The notes under the pieces are model-generated. The model was not told the origin of the DNA and ran no database searches. It worked only from the letters and a program-made list of their open reading frames with translations. 64,000 bases of DNA from DASXMT01 sp963812965 (GTDB lineage Bacteria > Actinomycetota > Acidimicrobiia > Acidimicrobiales > RAAP-2), in the NCBI GenBank assembly GCA_963812965.1, contig CAWEXG010000011.1:131294-195293 (forward strand). The letters run 5' to 3'. Both the position numbers and the translations under genes were made by a program. Positions 36,321 to 46,142 of the stretch are shown one piece after another (position 1 is the first letter of the stretch; every line of letters starts with the position of its first letter).

Positions 36321-36444
36321 GATCATGTACCTCGTGAACTCCACGCAAACGAGCAGCAGGAGTCCATCGTTGGATACCAGTGCGGCAAGGCCCTGCGTGA
36401 AATAGGGCCGCTGGCGACACCTTAGCCCCCCGAGCACCGGCAAT

Positions 36445-39063
36445 GTGCGGTCATGCACAGGCGGGCTGCGCGATGCTCTCCGGGTGCGCCGTGAGCCGGC
36501 TGTTCCACACTCTCCTGATGAGAACGCTCCTGATGTGAGCGTGCCGACGGATCCGGTGGCGTTCGAGTCGTCTCGACCTCATCCGTTCCGAGCGCTCATC
36601 CAGCTCCAGCCGGGTCGACCGGCGTTCGCGATCGGGTTGCGGATGGCGATCCTCATCGCCGTGCCCCTGGCCATCGGCGTGGCCATCGGCGAGCTGGCCC
36701 CCGCAACCCTCTTCTGCATGGGCACCCTCAACTGCAGCATGGCCGATGTCGGTGGGGCTCGCATCAGCCGATGGCACGCGCTGTGTGCAGCCACGGTGCT
36801 CAACGCTCTCTCCGTTGGCCTGGGGACCATCGCTGGCATGCACGTGGGGTCGGCGATCGCGCTGATGTTCGTGGTCGCCTTCGCCTGTGGGCTGGCCAAC
36901 CTGTTCGGCAACGTCGCCTCCAACGTGGGTTTCGTCGTCACCGTGCTCTTCATCGTGGGCTCCGGTCTCCCCGGGGATAGTTCGGTCGCCCTCGAGAGGA
37001 TCTGGCTGGTTGCCGGCGGTGGAGCGACGGCCACGATTGTCGCCCTGGTGATCTGGCCCATACGACCGTATGCAGCCGCCTCGACAGCAGTGGCCGGCTG
37101 CTATCGATCCCTTGCCGACCTGATCCGAGCGCTCGCCGGCAACGTCGACGGAGAGTCGGGATCCGATCAGACGGAGATCGCCCGGACCGCCGATATGGTG
37201 CGAAGCCAGGTCAACACGGCACGCTCCGTCGTCACCCTCACCCGGACGGGACGACGAGGCAGCAGCACCATGGGAAGCGCCCTCCTTCGGCTGGTGGGTG
37301 ATGCCCAACGGCTGTTGCACGAAGCAGAAGGGTTGGCAGCGTTGGTACGAACCGTGCCAAGAACTTCTGCTCCCAACGGCACAGGGTCTCCTCTAGAAGG
37401 CACAGGGCCAGCAGCCCAGAGCACGGAACCTCCTACCGGGATCGCACTCGATGCGATGGCGGCGGCGGTGACGACGTTGGCTGCAGCCATCGAACACCTG
37501 CACGTTGGGGATGCCTTCGATGCCGGGTCGGGCTACGCCCCTCTCCACACGCTCGACGGTGCGGTTGCCGACGTCACGACCTGGATGATGAGCATGCACA
37601 CCCCGGAGACCTATGAGCAGGGAGTGGCAGTGCGGCCGATCGTCGACGGGCTCGAGGCCATGACCGCTGCCATATACGACGCATCGGCGACACTCACCCT
37701 CGGTGGCGCATCCCACGATGACGTACTCGCACTCGCACCCGACCTCTCGAGCACCGACCCCGAGCCACAACCGGGGCCACCAGCGGGACCACCAGCCGGG
37801 ACACCATCAGAGTCACCAGTCGGACCGCAGCCCACTTCCTGGTCGTCCGAGACCGTACAAACGAACGCCGCGAACCGCCCGCCGTCGGCTGTCCTGCCGT
37901 CGAGTCACCCGAGCCCGAGTCGCGGCCGTGACCTGCTGGCGCGGCCCCTGAGGGTGTGGGCCACCATACGAACCAACCTGACCCCCGACTCGGCCATCTT
38001 CCGGCACGGAGTCCGCTACGGGACCGTGACCGCCGTCGGTGTGGCCATCGCCATGCTCTTCCATGTGGACAAGGGGTACTGGGTGCCCCTCACCGCAGCC
38101 GTGGTGCTCCGGCCGTTCGTGGCCGACACCGTGCAGCGTTCCTTGCTGCGGGTGTTCGGCACGGCGGTGGGGGGAGTCATGGCCGCAGCGGTCGTCGCCG
38201 GCTTCCACAGTCAAGCGGCGATGATCGTGGCGCTGTTCATCTTCTCGGGGTTGGCGTTCTCGTTCCTACCCCTCAACTATGGGCTGGGGGTCGTCTTCTT
38301 GACGCCGACCCTCATCGTCCTGCTCTCCGCCGGTTCACCCGGCGACTGGCAGCTGGCGGGCCACCGAGTCATCGACACCCTCATCGGTGCGGCCATCGGA
38401 CTGGCCGGTGGCTATCTACTCTGGCCCCGTGCCGACCGGCGGAGGTTCCCGGACGATCTCGCCGCTGCCATCACCGCCGACCAAGACCAGTTGGACAACG
38501 TCTTCGATCGCTATCTGACGCCTGCTCGAACACCACGACCGAACAGCGGACCCTCCCCCTCGCTCCAACGAGCAGGACGGGCCGTCAGCAATGCGCAAGT
38601 CGGCTTCCAACGCCTGCTCGGGGGGCTTTCGGGACACAGCGACCAGGTCGTCCCCCTGTGGTCGATCACCGACGCCAGCAGGAGCGTGTACTTAGAGGCC
38701 AGCGCGCTCGAGAACCATCTGGACACGGTGAGCAGAGAGTTCGTGCCACCTCACCTGGACGAGGTTCGGTCCGCTCTCGACCAGATCCTGGGCGAGCTCG
38801 CCGATGCTCTGTCGCAACGGCGCTCCCCACGCTCACCCCAGCTGCTGATGACGAAACTCACAGACGCAGCCGGGGTACTCCGCCACGACGCAGAAGCCGC
38901 ACGAAGCCTGCGGGAGGCAGAGCTGGCCGGCGGCGAACGCCGGGTCACCGATGCTGCTCGACAAGCACGTGACCTCGCCTTGGTCAGCGCGTCGATCGAT
39001 CGCATCGTCGGCTCGTTGGCTGCCCTTCAGGCCGGCATCGACACGTTGGCCGATGCCTCCTGA
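36445..39063 (+). CDS. FUSC-family inner-membrane protein
   Basis: An 872-residue protein. Helices at about 65-210 and again at 515-660 form two FUSC-like bundles (GYWVPLTAAVVLRPFVADTVQRSLLRVFGTAVGGVMAA is the conserved second one). They are separated by a cytoplasmic helical region with a Pro/Gly-rich, probably disordered linker near 435-495, and followed by a C-terminal helical domain. The family resembles AaeB/YccS and is tied to aromatic-acid or metabolite efflux; substrates are rarely known. The GTG at 36445 is the first in frame, but GTG codons at 36535 and 36541 are equally plausible starts. Confidence 0.87.
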   Translation: MRSCTGGLRDALRVRREPAVPHSPDENAPDVSVPTDPVAFESSRPHPFRALIQLQPGRPAFAIGLRMAILIAVPLAIGVAIGELAPATLFCMGTLNCSMADVGGARISRWHALCAATVLNALSVGLGTIAGMHVGSAIALMFVVAFACGLANLFGNVASNVGFVVTVLFIVGSGLPGDSSVALERIWLVAGGGATATIVALVIWPIRPYAAASTAVAGCYRSLADLIRALAGNVDGESGSDQTEIARTADMVRSQVNTARSVVTLTRTGRRGSSTMGSALLRLVGDAQRLLHEAEGLAALVRTVPRTSAPNGTGSPLEGTGPAAQSTEPPTGIALDAMAAAVTTLAAAIEHLHVGDAFDAGSGYAPLHTLDGAVADVTTWMMSMHTPETYEQGVAVRPIVDGLEAMTAAIYDASATLTLGGASHDDVLALAPDLSSTDPEPQPGPPAGPPAGTPSESPVGPQPTSWSSETVQTNAANRPPSAVLPSSHPSPSRGRDLLARPLRVWATIRTNLTPDSAIFRHGVRYGTVTAVGVAIAMLFHVDKGYWVPLTAAVVLRPFVADTVQRSLLRVFGTAVGGVMAAAVVAGFHSQAAMIVALFIFSGLAFSFLPLNYGLGVVFLTPTLIVLLSAGSPGDWQLAGHRVIDTLIGAAIGLAGGYLLWPRADRRRFPDDLAAAITADQDQLDNVFDRYLTPARTPRPNSGPSPSLQRAGRAVSNAQVGFQRLLGGLSGHSDQVVPLWSITDASRSVYLEASALENHLDTVSREFVPPHLDEVRSALDQILGELADALSQRRSPRSPQLLMTKLTDAAGVLRHDAEAARSLREAELAGGERRVTDAARQARDLALVSASIDRIVGSLAALQAGIDTLADAS

Positions 39064-39241
39064 CGGAGAACCAGTGGCGGCCGGTCCGGTGGATCTGCAT
39101 ACAGCAGTTGTGACGGTGGGGGCTTCGCGTCTCTCCCCGTGGAGGACAGAGAGTCGATGGCGTCACGGCGTCGCTCGGAAATCTGACGATCCCTGCCTAT
39201 GCTGCTTGTGGAACAAGAACCACCCGAAGAGGAGAGCGACC

Positions 39242-40432
39242 GTGCACGACATCGACGAGCTCGATCATCCGATGTTCGACGGCGACAACCACTACTACGA
39301 GGCGCTCGACGCGTTCACCCGACATCTGGACCCGGCACTCGGACCCCGGGTGATCCAGTGGTGCGACATCAACGGCCGGCAGTACCACGTGGTTGGAGGC
39401 AGGGTCAGCCATGCCGTGACCAACCCCACCTTCGACCCCGTCGCCTTCCCGGGTGCGATGTACGAGTACTTCCGGGGGAACCCGAACAACCGCAATCCGA
39501 TGGAGTTCCTGTCGGGACGGGAGCCCATCCGTCCCGCCTACCGGGAACCGAGCGCACGTCTGAAGACGCTCGACAGCCAGCGACTGGCAGGCTGCTGGCT
39601 GTTCCCCACCTTGGGCATGATCTACGAAGAGTCGTTGGCTCACGACCCCGAAGCCGTATGTCTGCTGTTCCGGGCCTTCAACCGGTGGCTGGTCGAAGAC
39701 TGGACCTTCAACTATCAGGAACGCATCTTCGCCGCTCCCTACATCACCTTGGCCGACCCGACCTGGGCAGCCGAGGAGCTGCGGTGGGCGCTCGACAACG
39801 GGGCCCGAAGCGTCGTCATGCGTCCAGCGGCACCAGTGACCGCCACCGGACGTCGCAATCCATTCGATCCGGACTTCGACGGGTTCTGGGGACTGGCCAA
39901 TGAGGCCGGGATCACCGTGGTCGTCCACGCCGCCGACAGCGGAGTGTCCTCTAACGGCTATGCAACCGACGGCTTCGCCGCCACGTTCTCCGGTGGTTGG
40001 AAGCCGTCGATCAAGAACTTCGCCATCGAACAGGCCATCCGCGACTTCCTGCTGACCCTGATCTTCGAGAACCACCTGGATCGGTTTCCCAACCTCAGGA
40101 TCGCATCGATCGAGAACGGCGCCGAGTACTTGCCAGACCTGATCAAGAAGGTGCGATCGACAGCGAACAAGATGCCCGGGTACTGGAAGGACGATCCCAT
40201 CGAAACCTTCCGGCGTCAGGTGTGGATCAACCCCTTCTGGGAAGACGACGTGTACCAGGTGATCGAGTGCATGGGGGCGGACAGGGTCGTCTTCGGTTCC
40301 GACTGGCCCCACATCGAGGCGCTCCCCGAGCCTCGTGAGTACGTCAAGGAGCTGAAGAACCTGGATACTGCCGATCGACGCAAGGTCCTCTACGACAACG
40401 CGACGGAGCTCCTCGAGCTACGACCGGGCTGA
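39242..40432 (+). CDS. Amidohydrolase family 2 (PF04909) metal-dependent hydrolase/decarboxylase
   Basis: A 396-residue TIM-barrel protein. FDGDNHYYE at the N-terminus stands in for the usual metal motif, VVVHAADSG supplies the next histidine, and VVFGSDWPHIEALP the final aspartate; these are hallmarks of the ACMSD/2-pyrone-dicarboxylate-like group. Actinobacteria carry many such genes beside lipid catabolism, with unknown substrates. The GTG start follows a GAGGAG site. The N-terminal HxH is replaced by NHYYE, so metal use may differ. It converges on the DoxX gene. Confidence 0.87.
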   Translation: MHDIDELDHPMFDGDNHYYEALDAFTRHLDPALGPRVIQWCDINGRQYHVVGGRVSHAVTNPTFDPVAFPGAMYEYFRGNPNNRNPMEFLSGREPIRPAYREPSARLKTLDSQRLAGCWLFPTLGMIYEESLAHDPEAVCLLFRAFNRWLVEDWTFNYQERIFAAPYITLADPTWAAEELRWALDNGARSVVMRPAAPVTATGRRNPFDPDFDGFWGLANEAGITVVVHAADSGVSSNGYATDGFAATFSGGWKPSIKNFAIEQAIRDFLLTLIFENHLDRFPNLRIASIENGAEYLPDLIKKVRSTANKMPGYWKDDPIETFRRQVWINPFWEDDVYQVIECMGADRVVFGSDWPHIEALPEPREYVKELKNLDTADRRKVLYDNATELLELRPG

Positions 40433-40544
40433 CTCACATGCGCGGGATGACGCCGTGCAGAGAGTGGCCGGGTTCGATGCCGGCACGCCCGGAGTCGGAG
40501 CTACCCCACGAGCTACGAGTACGAGCTACGGAATCGCCGACAGG

Positions 40545-41105
40545 TCAGCTCGTTTCGTCGGTGACCGTCTCGTCCTCCACTGACTCGTCGACTGCCTTCG
40601 ACTCGTCGGTGACGGGACGGTAGGTCGCGGCCAAGAGGGCACCCGCACTGGCCAGGCCGAGGACAGCAGCACCGAGGGCTGCTGCGCCACCCGATCGTGG
40701 CTTGCGCCGGAACAGACGGTCCACCGACCAACGCCCATGCCCCAACCCGGCAAGGGCGGTAGCCGCCAAGGCAACCACCGCCGTGTACTCCCAGCCGCCC
40801 TTGAAGACGAAGAACCCCTTACCCCGGTGGTCGGTAGCGGCGGCGGTGGCCATGAGGCCTACAACAGCCGCGCTGGGCAGCGGGTTCATCGCACCCAGGG
40901 TGATAAGCGTACCGGCACCGATCTCCGTGGCAGCAGCCATCCGAGCATGCACGGCGGCAGGTTGCAGGCCCAACGAGTCGAACCAACCGGTCGTTCCTTC
41001 CAACCCCCCGGCACCGAAGACCTTATTGGTGCCGTGGACGATCAACATGGGGCCGATGGCCGTGCGCAGGGCGAGCGCTGCGAAGTCCCGATCTCTGTCG
41101 CTCAT
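40545..41105 (-). CDS. DoxX-family membrane protein
   Basis: A 186-residue membrane protein with a DoxX fold of about four helices. It begins ALRTAIGPMLIVHGTNKVFGAGG, and GWFDSLGLQPAAVHARMAAATEIGAG is the typical second block. A fifth helix (about 140-160) and an acidic Thr/Glu-rich tail follow. DoxX proteins are linked to quinone or thiol redox in membranes. The ATG has an AGAGGA site. Confidence 0.85.
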   Translation of the reverse strand: MSDRDRDFAALALRTAIGPMLIVHGTNKVFGAGGLEGTTGWFDSLGLQPAAVHARMAAATEIGAGTLITLGAMNPLPSAAVVGLMATAAATDHRGKGFFVFKGGWEYTAVVALAATALAGLGHGRWSVDRLFRRKPRSGGAAALGAAVLGLASAGALLAATYRPVTDESKAVDESVEDETVTDETS

Positions 41106-41318
41106 CTACTGTCCTCTTCTCATCGTCGTGCTGTTCGCCGTTGTTCCTGCCGTCGTGCCGGCAGACCCCCGTACCGTAGCCACCGACGCCGGGGTGCATG
41201 TCCGGACACGAGGTCTTCCAAGGTAATCCGGTAGCATTTCGTGCCACCACCCAGGCGAAGCACCGGACAACCCGACTCGTGGCCGCAGGTCCGGTGCAGA
41301 GCATGGCGACCTTTCCCG

Positions 41319-41957
41319 ATGACCTCAAACCGCGCTCGCACACCTTTCCGGGTACCACATCACCGGCCCGACGACGGCGAGCTCACCGTCTCCCTGACCC
41401 ATCCGAACGAGCTGTTCTCGCTGGACGACATCGACATGTTCCAACCCAATACACGCCTCCAGACCGGGATGGAGGAGCTCACCGAAGAGCTGATGGCCGG
41501 ACCGATACCCCGCCACGTCAGGATCACCGTCGAACTTCCCCGCTCCCAGATGGAGGACGTCGCCGCCGCCACCATTCAAGACGCCATGGTCCGGCACTGC
41601 CAGATACGTCTGCTTCAGACCGACCGGCAGCTTCGTTTCACGAAACGCGAAGGTGTGGCATCACTGCCCAGCGGCATCTTGCTGTTCCTCTTCGGGCTGG
41701 CCGTGTCGGTTGCGCTGACCCGACGACACGTGCCCGAGTTCATCCAGATCTTTCTGGGCAACGGGGCGTTCCTGGTGGCTGCGTGGGTCGGTCTGTGGTA
41801 CCCGTTGGACACGCTGCTGTTCTCCCGACGTCCCCTGGTCTACGAACGTCGTGCCCTCACCGGACTCATCGGCGCGACGTTGACGGTGCGGGAGCGTGAG
41901 CCCCTGACCGGGGTCGGTCAAGAGCCCGGCAGCCATCCTCTTGCTCCGGGTCGGTGA
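41319..41957 (+). CDS. Two-helix membrane protein of unknown function
   Basis: A 212-residue protein I do not recognise. Residues about 1-120 are soluble and acidic-to-neutral (LFSLDDIDMFQPNTRLQTGMEEL, then VELPRSQMEDVAAATIQDAM). Two helices follow (about 125-170), then a short basic cytoplasmic tail. The N-terminus is uncertain because no ribosome site precedes the ATG at 41319 and the frame is open further upstream. It ends 33 bases before the threonine ammonia-lyase and may be cotranscribed with it. Confidence 0.6.
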   Translation: MTSNRARTPFRVPHHRPDDGELTVSLTHPNELFSLDDIDMFQPNTRLQTGMEELTEELMAGPIPRHVRITVELPRSQMEDVAAATIQDAMVRHCQIRLLQTDRQLRFTKREGVASLPSGILLFLFGLAVSVALTRRHVPEFIQIFLGNGAFLVAAWVGLWYPLDTLLFSRRPLVYERRALTGLIGATLTVREREPLTGVGQEPGSHPLAPGR

Positions 41958-41990
41958 CGGCCATGGTCGACAGACCCCTACCATCAGGGC

Positions 41991-43242
41991 ATGTCCGACT
42001 CCACTGAGCTCACCGCCGAAGCAGTCGCCCACGCTGCCGACGCATTGCGGTCGGTGGTACGGAAGACGCCCGTCGAGCGCAGCGAACGGCTCTCGGCCGA
42101 GCTGGGCACCGAGGTGATGCTGAAGCGGGAGGACCTGCAGATCGGCCGCTCCTACAAGGTCCGGGGAGCGTACAACCTGATCGCATCGCTCTCCCCACCC
42201 GAACGGGAGCGTGGGGTGACCTGTGCCAGCGCCGGCAACCACGCCCAGGGTGTGGCGTTCAGCTGCCAAGCGCTCGGGATCAAGGGCAGGGTCTTCCTCC
42301 CCACCTCGACACCTCGCCAGAAACGGGATCGCATCGCCGCCATCGGAGGATCGTGGATCGAGCTGGTACTGACGGGGTCCAACTACGACGAGGCGAGCGC
42401 CGCAGCGCTAGCCGACACGGCAACCACCGGCTCGGTGTACGTCCACCCTTTCGACGACGCGCGCACCATTACCGGCCAGGGAACGGTGGCTGTCGACCTG
42501 AGCGAGCAGTGCCCACACGGTGTGGGCACCGTGGTGATCCCGGTCGGCGGCGGTGGCCTCATCGCCGGCATGGCGCTGTGGATGAAGCACCGGCATCCCG
42601 AACACCCGCATCGTCGGTGCGGAACCTTCCGGCGCCGCCAGTATGGCCGCTGCGCTGGCAGCGGGAGGGCCCACGCCCCTGGACTCGTTCGACTCGTTCG
42701 TGGACGGCGCAGCCGTCGGCACCGTGGGCTCGCTGACCTACCCCATCGTGCGAGATCTGGTCGACGAGATGGTCAGCGTTGCCGAAGGAGCGGTCTGCAC
42801 CGAGCTCCTGGAGCTCTACCAGGCCGACGGCATCATCGCCGAGCCGGCTGCCGCGCTCGCCAGCGCTGCCGCCCGCCAGCTAGGGCTCAACGACGGGCCG
42901 GTGGTCTGCATCGTCTCCGGCGGCAACAACGACGTGAGCCGCTACGGCGATATCGTCGAACGCTCGCTCCTCTACGAGGGGCTGAAGCACTACTTCCTGG
43001 TCACCTTCCCTCAGGAGCCTGGCGCCTTACGACGGTTCCTCGACAATGTCCTCGGACCGGACGACGACATCGCCCTCTTCGACTACGTGAAGAAGAACAA
43101 CCGGGAGACAGGTCCGGCCCTCGTGGGCATCGAGCTGGCCAGAGCAAGCGACCTGGATCCGCTGCTGAAACGGATGGAGTCCAGCCCACTCCAGATCGAG
43201 CGCGTGGCTCCGGGCTCGCCTCTGTTCACCTTCCTGGTCTGA
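41991..43242 (+). CDS. ilvA: Threonine ammonia-lyase (dehydratase), one frameshift
   Basis: A PLP enzyme that deaminates threonine to 2-oxobutyrate, the first step to isoleucine. Lys56 in RSYKVRGAYN binds PLP, SAGNHAQG holds the phosphate, and PVGGGGLIAG is the glycine loop. After about residue 200 the frame changes: IPNTRIVGAEPSGAASMAA continues one frame over through EPAAALASAAAR to a C-terminal ACT-like regulatory domain (YFLVTFPQEPGALRRFLDNVLG). One extra base lies near 42580-42600; the corrected length is about 416 residues. The regulatory domain suggests the biosynthetic, feedback-controlled form. Confidence 0.88.
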
Positions 43243-43265
43243 CAGCTGACAGCCCCTGGATACCC

Positions 43266-44426
43266 CTAAGTAACGGCAGGACCGGCCACGGTGACCAGGG
43301 TGCCGATGGGCGTCAGCGGCCAGACCTGCGCCGCATCGGAGATCGCCATCTCCACACAGCCGTTGCTCTGCGGGGAGCCGTAGGTGGCCCGTACGAAGCC
43401 GTGCAGCGCGTCGCCCCCGTTGAAGTAGCTGGCCCACGGGACATTGGGATCGTTGTACGTGCTGCCGTCGGGATTGGTGCCCGACATGTCCGACGCCACG
43501 ACGTGCTCGAACACAGGAAAGGTCCCGTCGGCGGTGTCTGCGCCCGGAGCCCCGGTGTTGACCGGGATGCCGGGGAACACCGTGGCGCCATTCTCGTACA
43601 GCGTCAACGTCTCCGGCAGCACTTTCGACACGTACACGTAGGTGTACGGGTTGGCGTTGTCCTTTCCGGCGGCGGCGTCCGAGAGCAGATCGCTCCACAC
43701 GTCCTTACCGGGCAAGCCATCGACGGTGAGTCCGTGCTGATTCTCGAAGTTCATCACCGCTCCCTTGGTGATGACGTCCATCTCCCCCTCGGTCCACAGT
43801 GACTGCAGCGATGTCGGCGTGTTGGCCCAACGCCAGCTGAACGAGCCCTGCTGGGGGTTGGCTGCTTCCACCGGGGAGGTGAGTGGGGCCGACGGTGTGA
43901 AGGTCAGCGGTAGGTAGTCGAGCTGAGCCAGCAGCTGCTGCAACCGCTCCGTACTCCCCTCCGCCACTGTGAACGACACGGTGGTCGGCGAAGCCAGTGA
44001 CGATCCGGAGACGCTCACAAGGGTGGTGGGAACGGTGAGCACCTCGGTCGTCGACGGCATCAACGGCGCGGTGGCAGCGAAGACGAGCGTGGTGGCACCC
44101 GTCTTCTTCCACACTCCGGCCACCGGGGGAGTCAAGGTGGGCAGGCCGGCAGCCGTGGACACCGGCGTGGACAGGTGAACGGTGATGGCGATGTCGGATG
44201 GCACGTTCACCGCACCTGCCACCGGCGTGGTCGAGACGACGGTCAGGGGGCCAGTCTTCGTGGCCGGAGCACGATCCCCCGTTGGATCGGCGGTCTTGCC
44301 CGGTGAACCGGTGTGTCTCAGCACCACCACCGCCCCGGCGGCAACGACCACGACCACGACTACCGATGAGACGATCCACACCCACCGGTGTGATCTCCGT
44401 CGTGAGTGTCTCGAGTACGTGCTCAT
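43266..44426 (-). CDS. L,D-transpeptidase (YkuD) with Ig-like and peptidoglycan-binding regions
   Basis: A 386-residue membrane-anchored enzyme that forms 3-3 cross-links in peptidoglycan or anchors proteins to it. One N-terminal helix (about 15-35) is followed by a Big_5 Ig-like domain (VVSTTPVAGAVNVPSDIAITVHLS). A PG_binding_1-like segment comes next (MDVITKGAVMNFENQHGLTVDGLPG). The YkuD domain ends with His342 and Cys357 in HGFVRATYGSPQSNGCVEM. This matches the actinobacterial Ldt layout. It follows the acyl-CoA dehydrogenase by one base. Confidence 0.92.
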   Translation of the reverse strand: MSTYSRHSRRRSHRWVWIVSSVVVVVVVAAGAVVVLRHTGSPGKTADPTGDRAPATKTGPLTVVSTTPVAGAVNVPSDIAITVHLSTPVSTAAGLPTLTPPVAGVWKKTGATTLVFAATAPLMPSTTEVLTVPTTLVSVSGSSLASPTTVSFTVAEGSTERLQQLLAQLDYLPLTFTPSAPLTSPVEAANPQQGSFSWRWANTPTSLQSLWTEGEMDVITKGAVMNFENQHGLTVDGLPGKDVWSDLLSDAAAGKDNANPYTYVYVSKVLPETLTLYENGATVFPGIPVNTGAPGADTADGTFPVFEHVVASDMSGTNPDGSTYNDPNVPWASYFNGGDALHGFVRATYGSPQSNGCVEMAISDAAQVWPLTPIGTLVTVAGPAVT

Positions 44427-44427
44427 G

Positions 44428-45846
44428 TCACCGGTTCTTCAACAGTTGGCGGAACGGCACCGTCCGATCATCGCTCGGCTCCCTGGGAAGCCCCAACACT
44501 CGCTCACCGATGATGTTGTGCTGGATCTCATCGGTACCGCCGTAGATGGAAGGCCCCTGAGCGAACAGCGCCACCTCGGTGATCATGGCTGCGCTCGGGT
44601 CGTCAGTGATCTCCTCGAGCGCGGCACGGTCCTGCGAGGAGTACCCGTAGAGCATGCCGCGCCCACCGAGTACCCGGAGGCCGACGTCCCGGGCAAGTCG
44701 CAACATCTGGCTCATGGTCAGCTTGGCCATGTTCCCCATGCCGGGGATCTCAGCGCCGACCGCACGGAGCGCCTTCTGGCGCTGGTTGGTATAGCGGGCG
44801 ATCTCGTTGAGGGTGTGGAGCCGCATCAGGTCCTGACGGATCGTCGGATCACGACTGGCCCCGTTCTCCGCCGCCACCTTCAACAACAACGTCGAGACGC
44901 TACCGAACAGCGTCTCCGCGCTGCTCGAGCGCCGAGGACGACCCGAGACGAAGTCGCCAGCCCGCTTGTCGAGGTTGCCCATGACCGTGCCGGGCATCGC
45001 AGGGCCGCCGACAGCCAATCCCCCACCTGCTCCCAGGCCGGCCCGCTCGAAGCCCAGCGTGGTGTTGGCCACCGCCCAGCCGTTGTTGAGACCACCGATG
45101 AGGTTGTTCGACAACACGCGGGCCCCGGTGATGAACACCTCGTTGAACAGGGACCGACCAGTCATCTCCCGCAAGGGACGGACCTCGACGCCGGGCTGGT
45201 GCATGTCCAGGGCGAAGTAGCTGATGCCTTGGTGCTTCGGTACGTCGCTGTCCGTCCGAGCCAACAGCATGCCCATGTCGGCGATCTGTCCCGCCGAGGT
45301 CCAGACCTTCTGCCCCTCGATCACCCACTCGTCACCGTCTCGGGTTGCACGGGTCTGCACACCGGCCAGATCGGAACCGGCACCGGGCTCACTGAAGAGC
45401 TGACACCACCCCTGTCGTCCAGTAACGATGTCCCGGACCAGACGCTCCCGTTGGTCGTCGTCACCGTGAACGACGATGGTGGGAGCGGCGAGCAGCAGGC
45501 CGAGCCCGCCGGGTGCCCCCAGTGCACCGAACTCGTGGATCGCCGGCGCCACCCGGAGTCCTTCTTCTCGTGACAGCCCCCTGCCATAGCTCTCAACGGG
45601 CAGGCTCGGTGCGGCCCATCCAGACGTACCCAGCAGCTCCCACCAGGCGCCGACCGTGAGGTCAGGGTCCCAGTGTTCCACCAGCCACGCCGTCACATCG
45701 GCCGTGACCGCGTCCCTCTGGCCCGTGCTCTCTTGGTCTGCGTCTCCCTGGTCGGTGAGTACCGTGGGATCCTCCGATCGTTCGGCTGGCCGGGTGGCCG
45801 GAGCGACACCCGGAGCAGTACCGCTTACGATAGTCGTGGTCGCCAT
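44428..45846 (-). CDS. Acyl-CoA dehydrogenase
   Basis: A 472-residue flavoenzyme. QLFSEPGAGSDLAGVQTRA is the FAD/substrate loop, WVIEGQKVWTSAGQIADMG and HQGISYFALDMHQPGVEVRPL follow, and YGGTDEIQHNIIGERVLGLPR closes the domain. The first 45 residues are a non-conserved acidic tail. The ATG at 45846 is chosen over one at 45903. Substrate chain length is unknown. It is divergent from the MMPL transporter and one base upstream of the L,D-transpeptidase. Confidence 0.9.
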   Translation of the reverse strand: MATTTIVSGTAPGVAPATRPAERSEDPTVLTDQGDADQESTGQRDAVTADVTAWLVEHWDPDLTVGAWWELLGTSGWAAPSLPVESYGRGLSREEGLRVAPAIHEFGALGAPGGLGLLLAAPTIVVHGDDDQRERLVRDIVTGRQGWCQLFSEPGAGSDLAGVQTRATRDGDEWVIEGQKVWTSAGQIADMGMLLARTDSDVPKHQGISYFALDMHQPGVEVRPLREMTGRSLFNEVFITGARVLSNNLIGGLNNGWAVANTTLGFERAGLGAGGGLAVGGPAMPGTVMGNLDKRAGDFVSGRPRRSSSAETLFGSVSTLLLKVAAENGASRDPTIRQDLMRLHTLNEIARYTNQRQKALRAVGAEIPGMGNMAKLTMSQMLRLARDVGLRVLGGRGMLYGYSSQDRAALEEITDDPSAAMITEVALFAQGPSIYGGTDEIQHNIIGERVLGLPREPSDDRTVPFRQLLKNR

Positions 45847-46142
45847 CGGACTCTCCGGGTCGAAACCCCAGATGTTCCTGGGCTCTCCTGGGTTTGGCGT
45901 CAACAGTGCGGGGCAAAGCGAAGAACAGTCGTTCGCTCAGTTTGCGGAATCAACCCAGATCTTACAAACTCTAAGAGAAAACGACGACGAACGGCGGTGA
46001 TGACTGCCGAGTGCAGGCGGCCCACAGGTGGCTGCCCGAGGGAGCCACCGATGACAGTGCAGACCTTCTCCGGGGCCGTGCGCCCCTGGAGCGATCAGAC
46101 CGTAACGCCCGACGAGACCGAGACACCCAGAGGGGTCGCACA

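Noticed and set aside
41198..41899. A plus-strand frame of 233 residues overlapping the two-helix membrane protein
   Set aside because: It is Arg/Pro-rich without hydrophobic segments, while the overlapping frame has two plausible helices and better codon composition.
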